A stretch of DNA of 64,000 nucleotides from Amorphochlora amoebiformis (Eukaryota; Cercozoa; Chlorarachniophyceae). Positions 1-29,856 of the stretch are shown here, one piece after another. Within the stretch, counting starts at the first letter, position 1. Each line of letters opens with the position of its first letter. The notes under the pieces were generated by a model, which had not been told where the DNA came from, did no database searches, and saw nothing but the letters and a program-made list of their open reading frames with translations. The DNA lies in NCBI GenBank assembly GCA_054601695.1, contig BAAHQB010000030.1:372001-436000 (forward strand). The letters are read 5' to 3'. The translations under genes and the position numbers were made by a program.

Positions 1-77
1 GTTCTATGTGCAGTGTACTACAATGCTATCTAAGCCGGCCTACACCTACACCATGCTGGGCTAGGAACTTGTACATA

Positions 78-109
<32 letters not shown>

Positions 110-304
110 TATATACATTTATTTACATATGCATACATGCAGTGATAAATAGACCTTAGCAATATCCTCGGGTACCGACAACTTTATTTTTCCTCAAGGT
201 TAAGGTTAAGGTTAGGCTTGAGTTAAACATTATACCTCATCAAAATCGTGCTACTGGCTCATAACCTTAGCGCTAATCCACCTTAACCTAACCGTAACCT
301 TAAC
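1..304. other. Intron or 3' region of the kinase gene: telomere-like and TA repeats
   Basis: Contains a TA array near 80-115 and degenerate TTAGGG-type repeats on both strands (about 195-235 and 275-308). A possible last exon lies at about 1-66 on the minus strand after a CTAG acceptor. It would read a short tail to a stop at 30-32, but it lacks the conserved kinase C-lobe residues, so I do not assign it. Confidence 0.4.
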
Positions 305-472
305 CTAGCTGTACCCGTGCTCTTAATACCCTCTCTAATGAGCTCGACGGACTGTGAAATTTGAAAAGAAGCGTTTATCCCTGTGGTGAGTGTTAAGGAT
401 CAGGGTTAAGGTTAGGTTTAGGTTCAAAGATTTTATTTTTAATACGTACATACATCTACATATATGTATGTA

Positions 473-512
<40 letters not shown>

Positions 513-1156
513 CATATATCGTATAGATATTTAGTTAAGCAGACAACAAACTTTTGATATAAATGTATACTAAAATTATATTTATGCGATATGGCGTACA
601 GATAATTTCCAAACCTCAATGGAAGAAACTCATAATCAGCATTTTAAATCAAATACCCTTTACTCTCTGGCCTGTACATAACTATAATGTGTTGCTATAT
701 ACATATATTATATATATATATATATATATATGTGTATACATATACAACACTTATCTATATAACCCTAAAAAAAGGAATGGACCAGAGAAATGAAGCGGAA
801 AATCACCTAATTTCTGCCTCTCGTCGTGATATGGTATCTTGCCTTTGCTCAGGATCTACGGTGGTGATTAAGTGAAATAGGGCTACGGTTAGGGCAATTG
901 TATTGTTAGGTTAGGGTTAGGGTTTGGGTTGCCTCCCAGAAGGTGACGCCTACGGACCAGATGTCAGCAGATTTTTTGAATCTGGAGATATTATATATAT
1001 ATATATATATGAATATAATATATGCAATACATATATATGTGCAATATATATTATATATATTATATAGATATTTATATATATGCATGAATACAATTTACTA
1101 TATTATCCATACATACATACATATATAATATATATATATATATATATATGTAAATA

Positions 1157-1209
<53 letters not shown>

Positions 1210-1455
1210 TGTAGATATGTATGTATATATATGTTTATATATATATATATATATACATACATACATATATACGCATATGCAATACATTTATATGTATTGT
1301 AATGCATTTTTTCTTAGGTAAATATGTATATGTATATTATACATTATATATTACATATGTGTGTGTGTATGCGTAGTTTATTTACACATGTAAGTTTACA
1401 TACGTTTATGTTACGTTTATATATATATATATATATGTGTATATATGTATAAATC

Positions 1456-1490
<35 letters not shown>

Positions 1491-1884
1491 ATAATAAAAG
1501 TATGTGTATGTGTACTACACATTCTCTATTACTCATTCATATAGTTATATACATGAATATTGTATATATATATATATATATAAATGTATATATATCTGTA
1601 TGTATGTATATATATAATATATATATATATTATATATATATATATGTTTTAAACATTCCTAAATACATATTTATCTTCCCTATAATAATATATATATATA
1701 TATATATATACATATGTCCATACTTGTTTGTCGTCAAAGCCTCAGGCGCAGTCCACTGCCATGGGACCTATGTAGATAGTAGATTTAAATATGCATATAT
1801 GTTGCATGTCTAGGTAAATACATATTACAATTTATACATATATATATATATATATATACATATGTGTGTGTATACATAAGACAC

Positions 1885-1916
<32 letters not shown>

Positions 1917-3292
1917 CTTCGAACAACACACATATTCACCTGCGAGTGATTTGTATAGTAAACCTTATCCTCCATCTTCCTTGCAAGTCCATAATCTGCC
2001 AAAATCGCCTTCCCACACAAACAAATAAACGCACAAACACACACACATACACAAATAAGCACCCGATTAATCTATCTGAACATATGAAGACAATCTTGAG
2101 ACACTCTCATTGACGAAGAAATATATCTCAAGACATTTCGGAAATATCCCCAAAAGGCTTACTGAAACTGTACGCCCCCAGAGGAAGAAAGATAGGGAGG
2201 GAGAGGGAGACAAATTGGGAGAGTGAAACAGAGAGAGAGAGAGAAAGAGAGAGAAGGAAGGAGATGAGAGAGCGGAGAGGAGAGAAGATGGAGAAGGGAG
2301 TGCACAGATATATAATATATATTTTTATATATATGTACATATATATATATATATGTATATGTCCATGTATGTACATATTACATTAAATATTATGTCAGTA
2401 TATGTACGTATATGCACGTATTTTACAATAGAACGTGTATGTCCATGAATGTTTGTCATCGATATAAATATAACAAGATCGAACCCTATTGTTGTGGTCG
2501 ACAAATATGTTACGGCACGATATGTCACGGTGGATGATGCTGAATTACAAGAATATATATATATATATAATAAGTATATATGTGCATATATATATGTATA
2601 TATACATGAATATATATACATATTGATTTACACACATATATGTAAATATACATGTTTACATATGTATATATATATATATTTATATATGTGTATAGATGTA
2701 TATGCATATTGATTATATGCACATATATAAATATATATATCTATATGTATTTATATATGTATATACACACACACATATGTATATATCATGATGTAAATGT
2801 CTATATGTGTATGTGTATATATGTATATGTATGTATATATATACATATATACATGTGTATAAACATACATATACCCGTCGATATATATTACATACACACA
2901 TTAAACATATGTATATTATTATATATATGTATATACATATATATATCTATACATCTATATATATATATATATATATATATAATGTACATGCATATATGTA
3001 TACATACACATATGTATGCATATGTATATGTATTATACATATGTAATATATTATTTATGCATTTTCGTATAATAACATACTTATGTTTATGAAGCTCTCG
3101 AATCCCGTTGACAATATCAAGACCAATCGGCCGGAATCTGCACAATGTATGACATATATATAACATATATTTATATATATTGTACATATACATATATATA
3201 TATATTATATAATATATATATGTACTTGTGTATGTACACACTCACTATATATTTATATATGTATATGTATATGTGCGTATATGTTTATATTC

Positions 3293-3330
<38 letters not shown>

Positions 3331-3413
3331 GCATTATACAATATGTGTACATATATACATGCAATCATGTATTACAAGCACTCATATTATCAAGCACTAC
3401 ATATATATATATT

Positions 3414-3450
<37 letters not shown>

Positions 3451-3528
3451 ATGTATATATATGTATGTATGTATATATATACATATGTCTGTATGTAGGT
3501 ATATATGTACATATTATACAGATAAAAA

Positions 3529-3566
<38 letters not shown>

Positions 3567-3705
3567 TACATATACACATATACACACATATATGCATATT
3601 TACTTTGCAGGAGACCGAACATCCAACACATCGTGGAGCTTGTCCTATGTGTAATACATATATATATGTATATATGTATAGATATATATTCTTAGATATA
3701 TATGT

Positions 3706-3750
<45 letters not shown>

Positions 3751-3757
3751 CACATAC

Positions 3758-3790
<33 letters not shown>

Positions 3791-4276
3791 CAATTTATAC
3801 AAATAGACATAGGTTATATTCTTCCAATGTATTTGTATATATATATTTATATTGTATGAAAATGTATATATATAATTATTATAATATATATATATATATA
3901 TAAATATATATGTATATATGTATATATATGTGTATGTAAATATATCATATTTGTAATGTATTTCATAATAAGTTATAATTCTAGTTATACATTCATGTAC
4001 ATGTACGAACGTCATACATACATATATATATATATATGTATGTATATATATATGTATATATATATATAAACATAAACATTCACATTATGTATCAGGATAA
4101 TATGTATAAATGAAGTACATACATCATATGCAAGCATATTAGAAATATAATGATAGAACATATTACAAATGTACATACCAAACTTCCCCTTTCACAGAAT
4201 GGCGTGAGAAGGCACAAGTTTTTGTTGTAGTCAACCTGCATCAGAATGACAGATAAGGAGAGTTCATTTTAATATA

Positions 4277-4316
<40 letters not shown>

Positions 4317-4349
4317 TTTATATACGCGTGTGTAGATAGCAATTTCTTT

Positions 4350-4380
<31 letters not shown>

Positions 4381-4597
4381 TTGTATATATATTTCAAATA
4401 CTTCCAAAACAATGTATTATATAGTAAAAAAATAGTGATACTAACAATAAAGATTACAGCAATAATAACAATAACTAATAACAATAACTAATAACAATAC
4501 TAAGGATACTAATAGGAATAATGAAATATATAATATTTTTATGAACTATTTACCACTGCCAAAAGGGGGAGAATGTTCTTATGCTTCGGAAGGCCTG

Positions 4598-4628
<31 letters not shown>

Positions 4629-5790
4629 AATATATATATTTTTGTATATATATATATATACATATCTGTATAATATATTATATGTGTTTTAAGTACATAT
4701 ATATACATATATATATATATATTTTACATATATATATATTATATATTACACATATATATACATATATATATATATATGTGCGTATGTGTGTGTATGCATA
4801 GTGGACATTGATATATACATACTTTGCATATATGCGTGGACATACACACGTGAGCATAACATAGAAATCGAAAAGCCTCTGTGATGGTATCTAGAGATAT
4901 GTGTGCATACATATATGTATATATATATATGTATATATATGTGTATAATATATGTATGTATATTATATGCTTGGTCACTCACACACACACACACCTACAC
5001 ACACATATATATATATATATATATGTGTATATATATATTTGTATGTATAAATATTGAAAATCTTATTACATATATACATTATATGTGTTTTAAGATATAT
5101 ATGTATACATACATATATATATATATATGCATAGTAGACATAAATGTGTATACATTTATATAAATACCTAACATAGTATCAAGCTCTTTGTTGTCTATAA
5201 ATTGAACTGTCTTTTCGATCTGATTGTGTCCAGAATACGCTATATCTCAGCGAACACTATATATATATACATAATAAATGTACACACACATATATATACA
5301 TATATACATATATTTATATATATATATATATACGTAATATGTATTATGTAAATAATATGTGTTTACATAATATATATACGTAATATATACATATATATGT
5401 ATATATATTTAACATGTCGGATTATGCCTTTAAAACGGCTTTCCTGTTCTCCCCTTTGATCGTTACGAGCCTAATATATATATATATATATCTATATATA
5501 TTTATACATGTATATAATATATACATATATACAAATACATAAATGAACATATATGTATGTATGTATATATATATATATATATATTATGTAATATCGCATG
5601 CACTATATACATATATGCATGCACACACACATATATATATATATATTTTATATATATGTACATATATATAATATATAATATATATATATATATTATATAT
5701 ACATACATTACATACATATACATTATATACATACACACATATATATATGTATATGTACATGTTTGAATGTTATATATATATATATATATG

Positions 5791-5831
<41 letters not shown>

Positions 5832-5931
5832 TACCACGCACTAGCAGAATTTCCCGCTCCTAGCTTCCTCTCGAACTGCATACATATAATCATATTTGTT
5901 CTTTATATACATACATACATATACAATTTAC

Positions 5932-5964
<33 letters not shown>

Positions 5965-6051
5965 GAGAGAGAGAGTGCGAAAGAGAGAGAGATTCTATGT
6001 ATATATATACACATATATATATATATATATATGTAATGTAATTATATATAA

Positions 6052-6085
<34 letters not shown>

Positions 6086-6392
6086 CATGTATATATGTAT
6101 GTCTATATATATATATATATATATATTGTGTGTATGTATATTTATATTAACATATACGTTCCTAATATGTAATATATACATACATATAACATATATACAT
6201 ATATATATATATATATGTATGGTATGATAAAAACCCTAGATGAATATATTTCTATATATATATATGTGTGTATATATATATATGTATATATATATATAGG
6301 GTTAGGGTCAAAGTTGGAGTTTGGATCAGGGTTAGGAGTACTTTAAGAATCACCTTTAAGTCCATCTCGTCGTATACCGTCACCCCATCCAT
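305..6392 (-). CDS. Tyrosine-kinase-like (TK/TKL) protein kinase, multi-exon, 3' end unresolved
   Basis: Protein kinase catalytic domain phosphorylating an unknown substrate. Exons read in order: 6354-6392 (start, [13 protein letters not shown]), 5835-5875, 5428-5470, 5168-5239, 4850-4890, 4179-4235, 3604-3644, 3081-3137, 2485-2539, 1940-2008, 1724-1767, 933-981, 807-855, 305-351. Visible motifs: glycine loop [10 protein letters not shown]; beta-3 lysine in AVLK; hinge [13 protein letters not shown]; catalytic loop [10 protein letters not shown]; metal-binding motif DYG (not DFG) in [35 protein letters not shown]. The RN after HRD and the W-x-APE are TK/TKL hallmarks. Most junctions are in phase. 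Phase does not close at 5428/5239 or 807/351, so a small exon may be missing at each. Exon 933-981 has a GC donor, and 5428-5470 appears to have one too. The C-terminal lobe end must lie in 1-300 or left of the window. Family confident; tyrosine versus Ser/Thr specificity is not decided. Confidence 0.88.
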
Positions 6393-7132
6393 GGTCTGTA
6401 TATACGTAAGTAATATATCTGTATGTGTATATGCATATAATATAATACATATATATATATATATAAATATATTGTATGGAGGAGAAAGTAGATAAGAGAG
6501 AGAAAGGAGAGAAAGGGACAGAGATGGATGGAAGAATGGTGAAAGATAGAGAACTGAGGAGAGAAACAGAAGATAAAGAGAGAGAGAGAGATCAGAGAAC
6601 AAAAAGAGAAGCGAGAGAGATTGAGAGAATGGAAGAAAGAAGAGAGAACAGAGAGACATTTTGAAAGAAAAAATAAGACGCAGAAATGAGAAATGAGAGA
6701 GAACCACTTAGCAGTAAGACACAACCCTAACCCTAACCCTAACCATATCCAACTCCACCTTCAAGCGTTTATGTCCTCTATCTCTAAACCGTGCCAAAGC
6801 CTAGCGTTAGGGTTGGGGTTAGGAATAGGATTATGGTTAGGGTCTGGTTAGATTGATGGCGCCAAGGTTGCGTTGAAGCTTATGATTAAAAGAAAGGCTA
6901 CGATTGGATTAATTAGTTAAGGTATGTTAGACCTCGAAGATTAATTTGGCTGGGCCCTTCAATCCGACGACCTAGGTTAAGGTCGGGGGTCGGGTTGGGC
7001 CAGTTTAGTGTAAGAGTCGGTTTTTTCAGGTTAGGAGTTGGTGGGTTAGGTTTAGTGTTGGGATTATGATTAGGATTAGGGTTATGATTACTTCCTTCAA
7101 GTCTTTGATAGTTTCGCTTAGTAGTTGTTTTC

Positions 7133-7181
<49 letters not shown>

Positions 7182-7226
7182 CATATATATATGTATGTAT
7201 ATGCGTGAATATATGTATGTATATAT

Positions 7227-7262
<36 letters not shown>

Positions 7263-7321
7263 TGATAGTATGTACATCTGTAAAAAGAAAATGTATTCAT
7301 TTATATACGACAATTGTACAT
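6393..7321. other. Intergenic region between kinase start and RhoGEF stop (tandem, both minus)
   Basis: Promoter side of the kinase and 3' flank of the RhoGEF. Holds a purine-rich stretch on the plus strand (about 6478-6700), an exact CCCTAA array (6721-6746) and degenerate GGTTAG repeats (6800-7100), then (TA)n at 7138-7178. No convincing coding exon seen. Confidence 0.6.
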
Positions 7322-21856
<14,535 letters not shown>

Positions 21857-21906
21857 TGAAACCGAAATATATTACAGACGCAAATTTCTACTAAAGAAAA
21901 TAGCGG
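21857..21906. promoter_or_regulatory. Possible divergent start region between RhoGEF and a plus-strand frame
   Basis: If the RhoGEF starts at 21856 (minus) and the small plus-strand frame at 21907, only about 50 bp separate the two start codons. Either start could be wrong, so this is tentative. Confidence 0.25.
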
Positions 21907-22325
21907 ATGACACAACGGCCTCGCGGGCGTTCCCTCTTGGGACCTCTCATGAAGACCAGGGAGGGCAATAAGGACCGGGAATCCAAAGAACCGACGGTTT
22001 TCAAAAGCTGGTTCGGTGAGATGCTGCCCATTCCAAAGAAAAAGTACGGAAAGAAGAGACTAGGTGTTAATCAAGGACAAGGTCCGTCCGCTCAGAAGAA
22101 GATGATAGAGTTCAAGCCTCTAAGGAGGAATAGGAAGAAGCGGGTTTCTAGGACTAAGAAGTTCTTAAACATCACTCCGAAGAAGCTAAAAAGGTTCCCG
22201 ATCTCGTCGAGTCTCCTTTCACGTTCATTGTTTGAAATGTTTCAACTAGCAGTCCTCAGTCTCCAACTTCTGATAGCGACGCTACTGTCTACGATGAGGA
22301 GGTGATTAATAAGTATGTAAAATTC
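21907..22325 (+). CDS. Hypothetical small basic protein, two exons
   Basis: Open plus-strand frame 21907-22193, then a 56-nt intron (GTTCCC to TTCAACTAG), then 22250-22325 to a TGA. The phase across the junction is consistent. The product is about 118 residues: a Lys/Arg-rich first half (for example VFKSWFGEMLPIPKKKYGKK) and a Ser/Pro/acidic end ([19 protein letters not shown]), suggesting a disordered or nucleic-acid/partner-binding protein. No family recognised. The second exon could instead splice on at 22317 into 22368 onward. The opposite strand shows no good frame over 21907-22193, which favours plus here. Confidence 0.35.
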
Positions 22326-23145
22326 TGAACACTAACATTCGGACGAACTTGAGCATTCCCTTTGCAGATGTTCGCGTCGAGTATTGAGGAGTGTTCAGAC
22401 GCAGATATAATTGGATGGCAACGATCGAGATGTAGCCCTCGATATCGGTCGCATAGGGCTTTGAACTCCAGATCTCCTGCCATCCTAGACAAGAAGGTAT
22501 CTAGGTCTTTGTCGTTGAAGCCTCTGCGTCTGATATCCAGCAAAAACTACTTGGTAATTCATTCAACAATCTATCACGACGTATGTTGACTCTAAGTCTC
22601 AAGAGACAGAAATTCTCCGAGCCTCTGGAGTCAGACATATCGCAATTTGAGTCAGACTCTCCCTCCGACACAATATATTCTGCGACTCCTCCGAATGGAC
22701 AACGTTCGCTGACTGTAAACCCTAACTATAACTAATCCTCGTTCCTCCACTAGACTAACCAGCTTACCACGTGATCCAAAAGTAGGCTGTAAGCAGAGAT
22801 CGACAAGGACAGGTGAATATTATCGATCAAACGGAGAAGAAATTGCTCAACCCTTGGCAAGAGGAAGGAGTTAGCATTCGAAAGGATGGGTTACACAGAA
22901 TTTCGTACCCTCGTGTGCTTGAACGAAGTCATAAAGTATCACGATGAATCTTTTCTCCGTCATTTGAGACTGGGTATAATAAATAACGCGTGCAAGCTGA
23001 CGTATTTACACATGTTTATACTTACCGTTATAATTGGTTTACGGGTCTTGTCTAGCTTGTACCACATTCATAAATATGCACTATATGTCAGTACGCTATA
23101 CATACATACATATTATATTATATATATATATATATGTATATGTAT

Positions 23146-23185
<40 letters not shown>

Positions 23186-23482
23186 TTATATATATATACA
23201 TAATACTTATAAAATAAATACATAAAATAGTATATAATTATTTTTTAAATATTATAGATAATATTTTAAAGTGTTTATTTGTAGGTTCTATAACCCATAT
23301 TATACTATACAAAAACATAAAGAATACATCTATGCATTTTGAATTAATGTATATATCAAGAGTATATATATATACATGTATATATACATACATATATACA
23401 TATACATATATATATATATATGTTTCTAAATATATATATTTTTATATATAGTATTATATATATATATATATAACACAATTGT

Positions 23483-23517
<35 letters not shown>

Positions 23518-23530
23518 ATGTATGTCACAG

Positions 23531-23568
<38 letters not shown>

Positions 23569-23735
23569 GTCACAGCATGTATATATATATATACATATAA
23601 CATTATATATATTTACATACACACATATATATACACACACATAACATTCATATAGCTGTATAATATTATATATATATATATATATATGTATATACATATA
23701 TATAATACTCTGATGATGATGATATGTATACATAC

Positions 23736-23766
<31 letters not shown>

Positions 23767-23984
23767 ATATTATATATATATAGTATATATGTATGTATGT
23801 ACAATTTCCACACAGCTGTATGTTTGTGTATATGTACTGACTCAGTACATATGCAAATAATCATGATAATACATATTAAATATATATATATATAATTACA
23901 CATGTAAGTTTAGATTATATATATATATATATTATATATATATAACAATTATTATTATATATATATATATATATAATTATATAT

Positions 23985-24024
<40 letters not shown>

Positions 24025-24042
24025 ATGTGTGTGTGTATTATG

Positions 24043-24106
<64 letters not shown>

Positions 24107-24565
24107 GTACATTGTATATATATATATATACACATATATATATAAATACATATATATGGATGTACACATCTATGTGTATGTGTGTGTGGGAACTACATGT
24201 ACACATATTACTCCAAAAGTAAGCATTTGAGTTAAATTTACATTGGCAATATGTACCCGGGTAACGCTCGAGGGCAGGCAATGTATACTGACCATGTGAG
24301 CATCTGCATGATCCGTGAATCCATCTTTGCTTACGGCCAGAAGGGCGTGCATCCCGACCGAATCGTTCGCCCACAAAGGGACACGCGTGGAGCTTTTTGG
24401 TATGGGTTCCGTGGATTCCGGTTTGAGCCACGTGAATACATCTCCTGACAAAATGTCAAACGGCCTCCGAGACACGGCATTCCACGCCGTTACCCTGAGG
24501 GCGCCTTGGGCAACATCACTAATTTTCGGAGGAAAACGGTGAAAATTTGATTCGAAGTTTGACAT
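22289..24565 (-). CDS. Hypothetical protein on the minus strand, multi-exon, unrecognised
   Basis: Start ATG at 24565 reading [20 protein letters not shown]; first exon 24293-24565 ends at a good GTCAGT donor. Phase-consistent continuation: 22909-22969 ([20 protein letters not shown]), a 20-nt and a 19-nt exon between about 22770 and 22860, about 22596-22716 (Ser/acidic, including [18 protein letters not shown]), then an open block 22289-22541 including [20 protein letters not shown]. The junction into the last block is weak. No family recognised. The plus strand of 22.3-23.0 kb also has open, splice-bounded frames (for example [20 protein letters not shown] at 22875-22973), so strand assignment is tentative. 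If plus is right, those exons may belong to the EF-hand gene further right. Confidence 0.38.
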
Positions 24566-24593
24566 TTTGTAAATTGTTGTGTGTTTTGTAGCG

Positions 24594-25359
24594 TGGAGAA
24601 TCGGAATTACCCTATCAATCTGTGGACTGGGCAGGTATGTTCGCCTTCCTTCCGGCTTTGTAAAGTATCGGCCGATGTATTAATTACGAGTCAGGAAATA
24701 GTGTAGGAGTCTCTTTCAATCTCTTTTCCCCTACCGATCTACCTTCTCTCTCCTTTTCTATCTTCTCTTCCATTTTCTAAAAACCATCCTCTTGATAGCC
24801 TCCTTATCTCCTCTCTCTTCCTCTTCCATTCTCTCTCTTGCATTTCTCTGCAAAGATTAGAAGTGAATAGAGTTATGAACAATGAATTGGCAGAGACAGA
24901 AAGAGCGCAGGAGGAGAGGGAGAGACGAGAAGGAGAGCTAGTGGCCCCTCTCAGTGCCCCTTCTCTTTACCTATCTCTCTCACTCTCACTCTCTCTCTCT
25001 CTCTCTCTTCTCTTTCTTTCATCTCTCATTCTCTCCCGCTCGATCTCTCGCCTGCTCTCGCTTGCTCTCGTATTCCATTTTCTCTTGACATCTGACATCC
25101 TTAACTTTCCCTGCGACCCTTTGTCTATACTCCCTCTCCTCTTGTTCCTCTCCCCATCCCTTAATCTCACTTTTCTCTCTCCACTCTCCCGCATCGAACT
25201 ATTCCCTCTGCTCATCACATATCAATATATATGATAATAAATCATATAAGGTTTTTCATCTGTGTCTCTGGACTTGAACATGCAATAGACAATATTGTAT
25301 ACAATATACATATGTACATATATGAACATGGACATGCAATATACAATAAAGTATGTATG

Positions 25360-25436
<77 letters not shown>

Positions 25437-25468
25437 ACATGTATCTATGTGTGTATATTATACATGTA

Positions 25469-25503
<35 letters not shown>

Positions 25504-25542
25504 TCTAAATATGTACAATACTATATATATATATATATAAAT

Positions 25543-25583
<41 letters not shown>

Positions 25584-25786
25584 TCTAAATATGTACAATA
25601 ATATATATATATAAATTATATATATATATATGTATACATACATATATATATATATATATGTATAGACATTATTGTAAAAAAAAAAAATTATATACATATA
25701 TACATATACATTATTGTAATATATATATATATATATATAATACAATATTATATATACATATAGTATATATATATATATATATGTGT

Positions 25787-25817
<31 letters not shown>

Positions 25818-25831
25818 GTATGTATATATAC

Positions 25832-25862
<31 letters not shown>

Positions 25863-26338
25863 TTATATATATATATATATATATATATAAAGACCGTTTG
25901 GAGAAATGTATGGCTCGCAATTCACGTCTCATCGTCGGTATCTTCTGAGGTGAAAGAAATATACTATATACACACACACACATTTTTATAAATAATACAC
26001 ATACTTATATATATATATATATATTATATTACATATGCATATATACATATTTAGATATGTCTATATAAAATATCTCTATTTGTATGTACATTCATAATAT
26101 ACGTACATTTAAAAACATGAATACGTATTTTGTGTGTGAGTGTATCTACATTTATACATACACCAAAAATTGTGTATTTATACAATATTTATAACCATAT
26201 ATCGTTTCAATAATATGCATTAGATATATCATTTCAATAAATCCATTAAATATTTAGTATGAATAAATATATATATGTATATATATATATATATATTACA
26301 TATGTATATACAATACATATATATATATATAACAAATG

Positions 26339-26378
<40 letters not shown>

Positions 26379-26682
26379 GTATATATTGTATTGTGTACAA
26401 TGTGTATACGTATGAACAAATATATATGGTATAATCTAAATATATCTGCATATGTGTGTATGTATATATATATATATTTATATATATATATATATATATA
26501 GATAAATGTATATATACATATATATATATATATGTACATATATGTAAAAATATAACACATACACACATATGTGTATATATATCTATTAAATCTCGTACAT
26601 ATGTTAACAGGATACGAAGTCTGTAGTGAGTATTTCAGAGGCCATATGGCCCGGAATCGAGTCTCATGATATCAAGGCAATA
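24594..26682. other. Region with isolated exon-like blocks and a pyrimidine-rich tract
   Basis: 24594-24637 (plus) has a strong TTGTAG acceptor and GTATGT donor. 24708-25210 is CT-rich on the plus strand. 25895-25944 reads MRRELRAIHFSKR on the minus strand after a strong polypyrimidine acceptor, while 25893-25950 is also open on plus. 26611-26660 (plus) reads [16 protein letters not shown] to a GT. I could not chain these blocks in phase, so they are reported as possible exons of the plus-strand EF-hand gene or of an unresolved minus-strand gene. Confidence 0.3.
25362..25430. repeat. (TA)n microsatellite
   Basis: About 70 bp of uninterrupted TA. Just to the right (25500-25640) a segment containing ATTCTAAATATGTACAATA is directly repeated once. 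Confidence 0.85.
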
Positions 26683-26770
26683 CATATTACATCAAATACA
26701 TATATATATATATATATTGTATGTATACATGTCTTCCAATATATACATATACGTATACACATACGTATAC

Positions 26771-26819
<49 letters not shown>

Positions 26820-27147
26820 ACATATATATATATATATATACATGTATAGTGTGTATTAAAAATTATAAATATATATATATATATATATACATAAAAATAT
26901 ACTCAATACATATATGTATATATATTATATATATACATATGTGTGTGTACATATTGATATGGATTTTATATATGCACTGTGTACATATCATACACATACA
27001 TATACACATGCATGGGTATGTACATTTGTACATGTAATTATATATTTATATATATATATATATATATATAAATATATAAAGGTTTATATGTACACACAAA
27101 TACTTATTTTCTAGGTATTTTTTTCATCATATATAAACAATTTCCAG

Positions 27148-27394
27148 CGCCTTTGCAAGCATATTATTGGGATATGCCACATCTCCAGAGTTACACAGGA
27201 CTATAACGAGGCCATCGATCACCAAAATCAACACCAAACCGGATCAGAGGTAGCTCGATATATCCATATTAATTATAATATATACGCATATATACATATA
27301 TATATATATATTATATATATTTATACATATATATATATATATGCATGTACATACAATATATGTTAATGTAATGTGGACATATTATTCACAATTT

Positions 27395-27449
<55 letters not shown>

Positions 27450-27710
27450 CATGTAACACACCTTATAGATGGATTCTACTACACAAGTTTGCTAGTATTT
27501 CTTTCAGTTGTATACACTTCTCTGCTCTCTAGTGGCTCGATAGTAAGATATGTATACTACTCTTTTCTCCCTGTTCGACTGTCATTTTGCCTCCGCTATC
27601 TACGTGTCCATATCACCGTCGTCATGTACTTTCGTTCTTAAGTTCTTGTGTCCCTGCGTGTTGCGTGCGCGTAAGAATCAGTGTGTACAATAATATGTAG
27701 CTTCAGTATC

Positions 27711-27748
<38 letters not shown>

Positions 27749-27903
27749 CGCATATATATACACATATGTATACATATATATGTATATAGGTTGATATATA
27801 TATATATATATACATAACAAATAGATATATAATTTTATATATGTATAAACATACACATAATATATTCATAGATATCATTATAGAAAAATACATATTAATG
27901 TAC

Positions 27904-27942
<39 letters not shown>

Positions 27943-28434
27943 GGGTGGGTCCTCGACGAGTCCCGGTTCTATTGGCTGGTAGAGAAGGTGTATGTACATA
28001 TGTCTTTGTGTGTATTTTGTTTACTTACATAAAAACGTGTGCAAATATCTAGCATGTTAGAGCGACGAATAGTACATACGGCCCGCTCAGAATGAAATAA
28101 ATATCTATACATATATACGTATTTATACATATATATACTTACATGCTATGTTGATTTAGGTATATCCATATAATGTATATCAGACATATACATACATGTT
28201 AGTACATTATCACACTTATGCAACTAGGTCATTCCTATAAACGACATGCTTGGCCCTCTTCCAGGAAAGCGAAGAGTCTGGAAAATCACGGTACCTACTC
28301 CTAAGAATTATAATACCTAATCCTGTGTTGACATCAAATATATGAATATACACACAAGTATGTGTATATATGTATGTACATATAATATATATATATATAT
28401 ATGTATATATATGTACATACATATATATATATAC

Positions 28435-28466
<32 letters not shown>

Positions 28467-28715
28467 TATGTAATATCATTTACTCATATCAGGAAAAACC
28501 CGTAATCGAAGCTTTAACCAAAGCTGTACGTCGTTTCGAACTCAACCCTAGTCATACACCCACCACCACTACTCCAACTTCTGCGCCCATTGAACACAAA
28601 GATGGGAGGGAGGGGGAGGAAGGGAAGAAGGGAAAAAGGAATATTTCGGGGGGGGAGGAGAAAGGGAGGAAACGGAGCAGCTCGAAGAAAAGAAAGAGGA
28701 TCAAGGGGTGGGAGG

Positions 28716-28749
<34 letters not shown>

Positions 28750-29081
28750 TATATTTATATATATATCATAAAAATCACGCACAATATATGATATACAGGT
28801 GGACATACATTTACATACATACAAAAATACCTATAATATAACCATGTATATATACACCAATATACGTATACGTACATATATATTTATATATGTATATATA
28901 TATATATACATACATATCTATCTATATATATATATATATTGAATATGCCCACATATATATATATATAAATATATTATATATATTACACATAGAATATATT
29001 TACATGTCACATGTAATGTACATATTATTTATATATGAATATATATATATATATATAATATATATTTGCAATTTATATATA

Positions 29082-29116
<35 letters not shown>

Positions 29117-29188
29117 CAATGTATATATGTAGCAATACATATATATATATATATATAGAATATATGTATATAATATATATATATGTAC

Positions 29189-29266
<78 letters not shown>

Positions 29267-29390
29267 TATATATATATATATATATATATGTCTATACATA
29301 TATATTATACACATGTATATTTATAGTATACATATGCATATGCATACATATTCAGTATGTAAATTTATATATACCTGGAGTAGATATATT

Positions 29391-29430
<40 letters not shown>

Positions 29431-29812
29431 TATACATGTACGTATGTACATGTATTATATACGTACACTTGTGCTCATATCTAGAAGTAGATACATATAT
29501 ATATATATATATATACATATATATACACATAATATATATATGTATATGAGTGTGTGTTTTTGTCCTCTACGTATACCTGTATAAATACACACATACACAA
29601 AAATGCATTTAATTCAATTTTTCGCAACCTATATCAGGAGCGAGTTCACGCGGGAGGATATATCTCTAACCTTCCACATTATGAACCAGACGGGTAACGG
29701 AAGAATTTCTGTTAGGGATATCATTCAGAGTGCCAAGACAATTGACAAGGTTGATTCAATATTTATACATGTACAATATATTGTATAATATATTTGTATA
29801 TTGAACATAGAC

Positions 29813-29856
<44 letters not shown>

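Noticed and set aside
1072-1307. Tyr-Ile-rich small proteins with apparent hydrophobic character (here and in dozens of other places)
   Set aside because: Translations of (TA)n and (TACATA)n microsatellites; they occur in all frames of every TA array.
6721-6746. CCCTAACCCTAACCC as a chromosome end
   Set aside because: Arrays are short, internal, in both orientations and flanked by genes. They are interstitial telomere-like repeats, not a telomere.
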